64,000 nucleotides of DNA from Strongyloides papillosus. Lineage: Eukaryota > Nematoda > Chromadorea > Rhabditida > Strongyloididae. Positions 54,699 through 64,000 of the stretch are shown one piece after another (the stretch's first letter is position 1; every line of letters starts with the position of its first letter). The position numbers and the translations under genes are program-made. The stretch covers positions 1,364,001 to 1,428,000 of the forward strand of contig SRSI01000028.1 of assembly GCA_005656395.1 (NCBI GenBank), given 5' to 3'. A model generated the notes under the pieces. It was not told where the DNA came from. It ran no database searches and worked only from the letters and a program-made list of their open reading frames with translations.

Positions 54699-57600
54699 CT
54701 ATGATAAAGAATATAAAAATGGGTGGGTTTAATATAATTGGATAAAATGAAAGGAGAATGATAAAAGATTATATCTCAATACTAGGTTATTAATTTATAT
54801 ATTAAACGTATATTTGTAAAATGTAAAATGACCAGGAAGATAATAATAATATAGTAATAAATTAAATAACATGATAATAACTTTAAATTTACTTATATCA
54901 TAAATTATCAATACTCAGTGATGTTATAGAGCCCTTAATCTTATCAATAGTATTACCTTATAATAAGTAAACTTATTAGAAATAATAACAAAGTAAAGTT
55001 AATCAATTTAATTAATTTTCAAAAATATTATTGTATAATAACGATATTATACAAAAGGTTAATATAAAGAATTTTACAGTTAAAGTTTAATTTGTTAATA
55101 TGTTTCAACTAACTGACAGAAAGTAGTACTGCTACTTATAAAAAAACCAATTAAATTATAGTTGTGTATTTGAATTTTGACTTATTATTAAACAATAAAA
55201 TAATCAATCAAGCGATTATGTGAAAATATTATATTTTAGTAAGTTGTAACAAAAGAACACTTTTAATGTAATGTGAAAGCTGATCCTTTGCAGAAAAAAT
55301 ACTTTGTAAAAATGGCAACCTGTCTTTTGGCCTACTTTTAGAACTAATAAATTTTTATGAATGGAAAATATAAGACTAGTTTGAAATCAATTAACTATCA
55401 ACAAAAGTATATGATTAAGAGAAAAACAGAATTTAGTTATTAAATACTTTTACTTTTTTTTGATAACCAAAAAAAAAGTGAAGGTAAAGAGACATTATAT
55501 GAAAATAATAATATTACATTAAACGGCTCATTAACAAATATATATTTGAATAGGTAATAATAAGATGGCTCACTATTTATTAGAGAAATTGTTTCAGACA
55601 TAAAAAGTTTCTCATAAAAGTGATAAATTATTTATTTAACATTTAGAAATAAGTAATTAATATAGATGAAAGTTGTAGTAAAAACTATTACAATGCCAAC
55701 AACTGGTATGCCTTATAATGTATCTATTTAAAAATAAATAAAATTATTTTAAAAATTAGATGGCCAGATAAGATTAAGCGATCCTTAGTTTAACCTAAGG
55801 ATTTGATAAAGGAAGCCTACTTAACTGTCTATTACTAAGACCGTTATTTTTAAAATGAAGACAATTTATTTGTGGTATCTCTTATTATCAACAACATATA
55901 TATTTCAAATAGACCAAGTTTTTAGTATCATTATATTAGGAAAACAGTTATCATCAATATAAAATATTTAGTTATATATATAATTTTGAAGGAAAAATAA
56001 ATCAGATTTATATAAAATAGTAGCTTTCTCTTGCTTCCCAATAACTAAGGATAATTTTATAATTTATAATATTAAAATTCAACTCAATAAAAATAATCAT
56101 TGAGAAGGAAGGAAGAAATAACTGAAGTGATATGAAACAGTTGAAAATGGTGTTTAAATGGAAGGAAAAAATTGTAAACAATAAAAAAGCAATTTGATTT
56201 GTTAAAGAAAATATACATATATAGTTCAACCTATTAACAACATTGATCTAATACACTAATTTAAACAATTTTCAAAAAATGATGGTAATGGTAACGTGAT
56301 TATAAATGAAAAGTAAATATTTGATAATGTTTACAAGAAATAATTAAAAATATATGACATAAAGTATATATAGTCTAATTTATAATAACAAAATTAATTT
56401 TTTTTCTAAGACTTATATTTTAATATCCCTTCAATATATAATAAAATTTTTGATTAAATTTCAAAATGTATTTTATTTCTTTGTATTACTTTTCGTAAAA
56501 TATATATATTTATTTTTACTATTGGTTGTTATTATAAATATTTTTGATAGATCTCGTATAAGTTATGAGAAAAAAATTATAATATTAACAGAGTATTCTA
56601 TTAAAAATTTTATATTCATGGAAAAAAAACAAAAATATTTTTTTTATTAAACTGCAAGGAAAGCATTTTAAAAATAAATAGATGATACATCAAATTTAAT
56701 AGTTTAAAGACTTTTTAAATATCATTTTAATATATTACTACCAATCTTTGTCTTTTATACTTTGAAACTAAAAATCTTTAAATATTTATGAGTAAAATGA
56801 CAAAAATAACTTTATATTAAAAAAATATTATACACTTTTATTGGATTATGTTGAATGAATATAAAATTTAATTTTTTTTAAATGTAACTTTATACATAAA
56901 TGACAAATATTGTCAGAAAAAGTTTCAACCATCTCGACTGACTATATTAAATATAATCTTTTTAAAGCACCAACAGTTAAGTTTTACAACTATTTATATG
57001 CATATATATAATATATATATATCTTTTATCATTATTATAACTTCTTTTTATAACTATACCTTCATGCATATTTTTATTACTGTCGATTAAAAAATTTAAA
57101 TATCTTTTTTGAGCATCACAGTGTGATGTTCTAATAATAACAATAATTACACATAGTTATTTTAAAATATATCACAGGAACTTAAAATTATCAATCAAGG
57201 ATAACAATAATGTATATTTAAATATTTGCACCTTCTCCAATGCCTCGTTTATTTTAACAGTTAAGAAATTAAATAAGATGAGTATAATGAAACTTCATAA
57301 GTACCTCATTTTTTATTCGTTTATTATAAAACGTTTTCATTTAAAAATTAATAAAAATAATTGATGGTTAAATAGTTATATTAAATTACAAAAAATGCTT
57401 TCTACTTTTGATAAAATTGCTTTCATTTTCAGAACTAATTAAATTATAGTTGAATGGAAAATCAAAAAAGAAAAGTAGCATAGACATAAAGGTAGTAATA
57501 AAGAAACCAGGAAGGAAAATGTTTTCTTTGTTAAGTTAAAAGGAAAAATTTATACTTAATAAAATTGTCAAAGTTTAAGAAAATTGGTGTAAAAATAATT

Positions 57601-60600
57601 TTTCATCAACTTTATAATGTCTATGACAAAGAAGGGTAAAATTTTTTCAATTTAAAATGTTGCTTCTTTTTATGACAAAAAAAAGTGATTTTAAGAATAG
57701 AACAAATAAATTTACAAATATATATATATTTTTCTGTTCCATGAAGACAAATATCTTTTGAAGAATGAAATATTTATTACAAATTTATATTGCCATTTAT
57801 TTTATTCCCGGCAGTTGAAGGATCTCTTTAGAAAGTGTTAATTGAAGTGAATCTATGAAGACCGTCTTATGACAATATATACATACATGCCTAATTTAGG
57901 CAGCTTTTTAAATAAACATTTTGTACTGTTTAAATATCATATTGAAAAAATTTCCTCTCTTCTTAAATTGCCCTTTTAAAGCAGAATAATGATTATTAAT
58001 TTAAATCAAGTCATATAATAAATTATCAAATTATCTTGTAAATGTGTTAAATGAATCATAAAAGATTAAAAATTATAATAAGTTAAACTTATCAGCTAAT
58101 TCTCAACATATTCTAAATGTTGGTTACGTATATTTAAAAATTATTAATCATTTTTTTTTCCACCCAACTAGTAAAACAAAAGAAATTTGTTATAAATATA
58201 GTTAAAGTTGTACATATGATGTAAAAATGAAATTTTCTAAATATTCAAAACAAGTAGGTTATTGACAATTAAATGACTAGTTTAGTAAAGACAATCTAAA
58301 TATAGTATTTCTCTTTGATAATGAAAGAAATAATTGAAATTTCATTTAGAAATTTTAAATGTTACACAAGTAATAGAGATATGTTTTATATATATAATAA
58401 TATAATACAGTCTCTAATATTATCAAATTTTTAAAGATAAAATATTATGAAAGAACGAAAACTCATGAATCTCTTTTGGGAGTTGTTGAGAAACAATTTT
58501 TGTCTACCAAAAATGTACATTGATATAGAAGGGAAAATTATGTACGCTTTTATTTATATATAAACCAAGAATATGCATGATAACAATAGTTCGAATACTT
58601 ATTTTGCTAACAAAAAAAGGATAAATATAAAGATCTTGTAAAGTTCAAAAATCACTCAAAAAAAATAGAAATTAATCGAAAGATTTCATTTATTTTAGTT
58701 AAATTTAAGTAACAAAAAGACATCAAAAAAAAATCTCATTTATTATGATATACATAAATATTTATGAAGTGATTTGGTATGAGTAGAGAAAATATTTGAA
58801 AAGTAAAAAAATAGTTAAGAAAATATCATATTCATGCACTATATTCATATCTTTAACATTTTTATATTATATGTAAACTGGATATATTTTAACAATTATA
58901 GATATGTCTTCTTCATTATTACATGACAATATCTGTATTTTCATGTTACATCAAGTCTCCTTTTAAAAAAAATAAATGACGTAATAGAAAATTAGATAGT
59001 TGATGTCAAGGCTGATGATAAAAAGTTTTAACAATATTTTTATAAAAATCAAAATGTATAAAACTTCTAAAAAATATTTTTTTAATCTTAATTTGACGCT
59101 ATGTTATTATAACTACCGATATAAAGCAATTTTAAATTTTTTTTAAATAGTGAGGAAGCGGAGAAAATTAAGTGATAAAAAAATATAACACTTTAAAATA
59201 ATTTTAAAAAACAGGATGTGTGATAACAAAGGCGTAAAAGGTTAATGATATTTTATTATAAAAAAATTTACCTACTTGTAGATGAAAATCACATTTATTA
59301 TAAATGATGGATGACATAAGTTTGTTAGTTAAAATAATAACGCACAAGTATTGGTAGGAAAAATTCAAAAGAAATGATATTAAAATTTTATTTTCATATA
59401 TTTTTATCACTTTAACAGACAAAAAATAATATTAATAAAAGAGGAATTTTAAAGTTATTAGACCAAAAAATCATTGAATAAGCTAATTTTTTAGCATTCT
59501 TTATGTGTATTCATTCATAATAAAAAATAATTTTAATGATGGCATATTTTTTTAGACACCTCATCTAATTATGATAATCTATCTTTAACATTGATTACAA
59601 AATATCATTAAATCTTATTTAACGATTCAATAAATATTCTTAGTGATGGTACTTTTTTCTATATTGATACAATATTGGGATAATTCAATAAAAATTCTCA
59701 GTAATATTATAGTCTGGTGAATAAAATTAATTATATACTGGGGTAAGTGAAACTGAATCATGATATCTCCATCTGTATATTAAATACATACTTACAACAC
59801 TTTATCTGGCTGCTAATGTTTTTATTTTAAAAAAGCCAATACAGCTCATTGTGAAATATTTCCAAACACTAAATTTACAAATATCAGCAGATAATAGTAT
59901 ATTCAAAATTTTTGTGATATGTAAAATATAATTTTATATACAATATAAGTTAATATGAAAGAAATTTTCTGATTGATAATAATTGTAAATAGATACTATT
60001 CATCTAAATAGTTATTATAGTTAAAAATTATACAAATATAGTAACAACTATAGATATGATCACAAATAAGGAAAGATATCGTTGGATTAGAATAAAAGAT
60101 AGCTGACAAATTTAAAAAAAAAGACCATATCATAAAATTAAAACTAGGAAAATGAAAACATTTAATAGAATATAATAAAAATTACGATCATACAATGTTC
60201 TTAGAAAATATATGTTGATTTTATAAGTAAATTTTTATGTAACTATATTTAATTATATAACACCTTTGCTACAAGATATAATTAAGATCTATCTCTATCA
60301 TGAAATACTTTATCATTATCTTTTGTTTAAAAATTTTTACCATTTTAAAAAAAACATCATCAAAAACTAATTATACGTTGTTTTTTATATAGAAATTCAA
60401 GCTTGAATGTAAGGATATTTATTTCAAATAAAATATATTAATTTTAACTAAGTTATAGTATTTTAAATTTGTTTAGTTCGAAACCAACACTTATTTGTAA
60501 ACAACTTAATATCATTATAATAAATTATGATGATGAAATGTTAATTATGGGCATACGGTCTTTGGAAGTATCTATTATTTGGCAATAGTGACAAGCAATA

Positions 60601-61876
60601 TCTTCAAATTAAAATTTTTCAATAATAATGAAAATGTTTTAAAACCACTTTACGATTTATATTCAAACCAACATATATTTCCCAAATTTAGTAGGAAATC
60701 CATATTCTTCCATGATGAAAAATAATTTAACGGGTATCTCGATCTTAGAATTACTTATAAATTTTTCTAAATGGTTTTTTAAATATATGGAAAGGAGAAA
60801 ATAAAAGAAGAAGCAATATAAAAATGGCAACACTTAAAACAGTCTATAATTTAATTAGGGGGATTAAAAACAAAGAATTTCTTACACATCCTTGACAAAT
60901 AATATAAAGCAAGAATGAAAAATAGTTATCATAAGAAAATTAAAATATTGAATGACATTTTAATAAACCCAAAGAAATAAAAATGCGTAGAAATTAAAGA
61001 ATTATAAAATATTGATCACAACTTTGAATTGTTAAGCTTAACATTTAAATGAATGAGAAATTTTATAATTTAAAAAAAAATTCTTAATGTTGTAGAGAAA
61101 ATATTGAAACCAAATATAATTTTTTACAATAGAAGGTTATCAAATTAGTCAGTATTTTAAAACTGTATTAATCCAAATTATAGAATCTTATAGCACCTAG
61201 AATGTGACAAGATAATTATTATTATCTATTCATAAATTTCCCAAACAAGTTTATTATTCGAAAAGCTATATCAAAAACAATAAGGTTCTCACAATATATT
61301 GGAGATAATTTAATGAATAGATATTTTATAGAACATCTTTTCACAAAAAGAAGCTTAAGATATATTGTAATTACAATTAAGTTAGTTTAAAAGAAAAATC
61401 AACTAAAAGTCATTCTTAAAAATATGTTAACTTCTCTTTTTACTAGAAATAAAAGATTTCCTATAATTTTTTCCATTCTCAATTAATGACAAGTTAAAGA
61501 TTAAAATTAATAAATATATAATCAAAATGATTGCTAGCAATAAAAAGTGTAAGATTAATTGAGATTTATAAATTAATTATTTAGTGATTTGACATTTTTT
61601 ATCATCAATACTTCATTAGAAATTTTTATATATAATAAAAAACAATTGCCACTTTAATTAAAATAGTTAATTAAAAAATGGACTTTAATTTTCTTTTTTA
61701 TTTTTGTTTTCATAAATATCATATTATTTTTACTAATGCAAAATAAAATAACATCTATGTATACTATAAAATTTAAATTTCTTACAATTTATTTTAATGA
61801 ATATATTCATATCACAATATAAATTTACTTTTTGACGCATTTATCTTTAAATAATTTTTTGTTTTTAAAAACTTAC
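54699..61876. other. 7.2-kb gap: long intron of soc-2 or intergenic
   Basis: No ORF above noise. A few less AT-rich islands stand out. One (55779-55805) contains the hairpin ATCCTTAG-TTTAAC-CTAAGGAT. Another (57805-57905) contains a 7-bp palindrome TGCCTAA-T-TTAGGCA, and a minus-strand run there reads HKTVFIDSLQLTLSKEILQL and then a stop. A third, at 59796-59812 (minus), is a 17-nt stretch with an ideal GTAAGTATG donor whose length would correct the phase between the exons on either side. If soc-2 spans this gap it is the longest intron in the window by far. Confidence 0.4.
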
Positions 61877-62732
61877 ATGAGCTTTCATATATCCACTCTG
61901 AAGTTTCTGTTTATCCTTCAACTTTAATCCAGCATAATGAAATTTTTCTTTTTCTTTTTTACTATTAGTTTCTATTTCTATAACAGAAACTCGTCTCGTT
62001 GACTTTCCATTTGATGAGGATGATTTTGATGAGTTGTTATTACCTGTATCATTATTGCCATCAAGACGATGAAAATTGCCATTCATAATGTATGTTAAAG
62101 AATACCTACGTAGAAAATTTTTCGAATGACTCTGAAAAAACAATATACATTTAAGAATAGGTAATACATTTTAAGTATAATTTTCATAATAAAAAATTGT
62201 TACACATCTAAATTTGCTCATTTTTTTTCTTTATAAATTTTTAATAGGTGTATCAAATTAATTATTAACGACAACATTTAAAACTAACATTTTGCAAAGA
62301 AGGTTGATGATTATGTTCTAAAAATGTAGTAGTACCATTATCAGTTGATATTGGTATGTTATCAAATGACCCTGTTTTAACTTTTGATTCTAATGAGCCT
62401 TTTGAAATACCAGATGCAGTATTTGGTAAATGTTCAATAGTATCACGAAATTTTTTAGTTGATAGATGTTTTCCAGGTAATGAGAAACGTCTCTTATTAG
62501 CAAGATAAATTTCTTTAAAAATATTTTGACGTTTTGGTGAATGAGGAATAGAAGAGGTCGATGGGTCACTGAAAGGTGTTTTGATTGAAGAATCTTCTAA
62601 ATACAAATTTTGCAATTGTTCTCGTGGTATAACCGATGATATTTCTTCCTCCACCTCCTGTTCACTTTTATTATCACCTTCATTTAACTGAATTTTTGAC
62701 ATATATACATCTACATCATCATTATCGACCAT
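61877..62732 (-). CDS. Two coding exons, probable 5' end of soc-2
   Basis: Exon 62732-62289 (ATG start, MVDNDDVDVYMSKIQLNEGD) joins exon 62131-61877 across a 157-bp intron with an AAT/GTTAGT donor and a TTGTTTTTTCAG acceptor. The join is phase 0. A TATCTTCAG acceptor 44 nt before the ATG is a likely trans-splice site. The 233 residues are polar, Ser/Lys-rich and disordered in character, with basic motifs KRRFSLP and KSTRRVSVIE that resemble basophilic kinase sites. The last exon ends in CAT/GTAAGT, phase 0, so the gene continues downstream, and the next recognised exon is the first soc-2 exon at 54698. That exon needs phase 2, so a small exon must lie between, or this is another gene. Confidence 0.7.
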
Positions 62733-63590
62733 TTTTAAATTTATTGGTAATTCATTTACTAGTAAATCTTTTTTATCTGAAGATATAAAATTTTTTTAAT
62801 AATTTATTATTTAAAAAAAGAATCAAGTCATTTTTACATAAACATGTTATTGTATGTTGAAAAGAGTTAAAAAAGGATATTAAAAAATATAGTATTTATG
62901 GTGATAATTATAGTAAAATAAAAATTATAGATATTTCACCAAAAAAGCTAACTATCTTTAGAAATTTTTTATCTAGAGAGTAAAAATATTATTTATATAC
63001 TTAAAATAGGTTAAAACTCTAAAATAAAGAATCCTCTACGAAAAATATGCTAAATTTTATCGAACTTGAAATGACAATTTAATGGAAAAAAATTTCGAGG
63101 ATAAAAAACTGTAAATAATGTAAAAATAAATAGAGGATTTTTTTAATTAATTCATTTTTAACTATTTATAAAAAATGCCTTAGAAGTATATATTAGTATA
63201 AACTTATTGTTTATATCAAAATCATAAAAATGTTTAGAAATAGATTTTAATTTTTTAAAGTCAATAGATAAAAAGATAGAAGAAAATTTGTGATATAACA
63301 CTTTAAAACTTTTAATTATCAAGGTAAACGAATTGAATATTTTAATAGCATTTTAAAAATTTAACCATTTTATTGTAATTTTGAGGAAAAGAAGGAAATA
63401 GTTTTATTTCCTAAATAAACTTTTAATTTTTCTTTTTTGCTCATATATTTGACAACATTCTGTTTATAGTTACATTTTCATTAATAATATAACTAATTAA
63501 ATAAATGTTTTAGGATGAAGGTAATTTTAATTAATATAAGTGTAATTAAAAAATATAATAATAACAAAACATTTAAAATAACTTTAATGT
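62733..63590. other. AT-rich upstream region
   Basis: Presumed promoter side of the exons at 61877-62732. A five-codon upstream ORF (ATG AAT TAC CAA TAA) lies in the leader just before the start codon. No other feature supported. Confidence 0.4.
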
Positions 63591-63806
63591 TTATTTATTG
63601 TTATTTTGATATTCTATTATATTGATCAATAGAGAAATAACATGTTGATGAGATAGTTTTTTCCTATAGGTGTGCCCTGTTGCCTTGAAAAATTTGTGAT
63701 CAATTTTTGATGGTACATCACCCTTCTCCTTGACTACTAAAAGAATGGAGACAATGGAATGAAAGATAATACCATTGACTAAACTACATGGGCATTTTAT
63801 GTGGTG
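63591..63806 (-). CDS. Possible last exon of a gene running in from the right
   Basis: The minus-strand frame is open for 71 codons without an ATG. It reads VVKEKGDVPSKIDHKFFKAT and then GHTYRKKLSHQHV before a stop at 63591. The stretch is distinctly less AT-rich than its surroundings, which here usually marks exons. A CATGTAG acceptor-like site lies near 63787. The family was not recognised. The plus strand of the same patch could equally be a conserved non-coding element. It contains TGGTGTT-13 nt-AACACCA (63800-63826), a possible hairpin. Confidence 0.3.
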   Translation of the reverse strand, partial: HHIKCPCSLVNGIIFHSIVSILLVVKEKGDVPSKIDHKFFKATGHTYRKKLSHQHVISLLINIIEYQNNNK

Positions 63807-64000
63807 TTAAAAATTTAAAAAAACACCATCTCGTCGGTTAATATATAGATTGGGGTTTTTAAGTAATTGTAAGATTTTCTTTTCTTACTCTTAAAATATT
63901 GATAAAATATGTAGTTAATTCACATACTGAAAATTATCTATATATGAAGGTATGATAAAAGTTCAAGGGTAAAAAAGCGAAAGTATATAAGTAAGTATAA
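63807..64000. other. End of window, no feature
   Basis: AT-rich; only the hairpin noted with the preceding entry. Confidence 0.4.

Noticed and set aside
56450..56650. 66-codon hydrophobic plus-strand ORF
   Set aside because: Composed of Phe/Ile/Tyr/Lys codons typical of AT-rich noise, with no signals around it.
1..64000. CRISPR arrays, bacterial operons, rRNA genes, intact tRNA genes
   Set aside because: No regularly spaced repeats, ribosome-binding sites, rRNA wording or foldable tRNA was seen.

Overview
The window looks like a piece of a very AT-rich nematode genome, probably Strongyloides-like (inference). The support is a base composition well below 30% GC, short introns (37, 49, 118, 109 and 157 bp) with GTAAGT/GTATGT-type donors and TTTTCAG-type acceptors, a secreted protein with three ShKT domains, and a close homologue of nematode SOC-2/SUR-8. 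No bacterial, organellar or CRISPR signal was seen.

The window has two parts. From 1 to about 45,000 it is a transposon graveyard with one credible host gene: a two-exon trypsin-fold gene (8129-9035) in which all three catalytic residues are replaced. Around it lie a piggyBac-type MITE (518-888), a degraded minus-strand Ty3/gypsy element with two short LTRs (2488-6840) whose reverse-transcriptase YxDD box is now YMNN, a fold-back element (10285-10862), a second Ty3/gypsy scrap (about 12300-12850), a dead mariner with both TIRs (13600-14506), three copies of one family of about 1.45 kb long-TIR fold-back elements (12948-13598 partial, 20354-21806, and 36074-40596 once its insertion is removed), two small MITEs (17328-18004, 25379-25874) and a tRNA-derived SINE (42816-43008).

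The centrepiece is a nest of five elements. A TIR element (28831-41085) holds a Ty3/gypsy LTR retrotransposon (29380-40684, 5-bp target duplication TAAAT). Its 5' LTR holds a 1.5 kb TA-flanked TIR element (29446-30967). Its 3' LTR holds a fold-back element (36074-40596, TA duplication), which in turn holds a hAT/ZMYM1-like transposon (36820-39890, 8-bp duplication GTCCTATA). The retrotransposon has an intact 1509-codon gag-pol ORF. Its normal RNase H domain has lost a catalytic Asp, while a second RNase H domain with a complete D-E-D-D set sits after the integrase at the C-terminus. I consider this the best candidate for something undescribed.

From about 45,000 to 64,000 the window is gene-bearing, and every recognised gene is on the minus strand: an unrecognised 393-aa Ser/Asn/Lys-rich protein (45378-46559), a secreted three-ShKT protein (48346-48867), a homocysteine S-methyltransferase in two exons (50449-51643) and a SHOC2/SOC-2 leucine-rich-repeat scaffold (52411-54698). 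Two further coding exons (61877-62732) may be the 5' end of the soc-2 gene across a 7.2 kb gap, but the splice phases do not match directly. A 17-nt candidate microexon at 59796-59812 would fix the phase. The genes share no evident pathway: one belongs to Ras-MAPK signalling (SOC-2), one to methionine metabolism, and two are secreted proteins.
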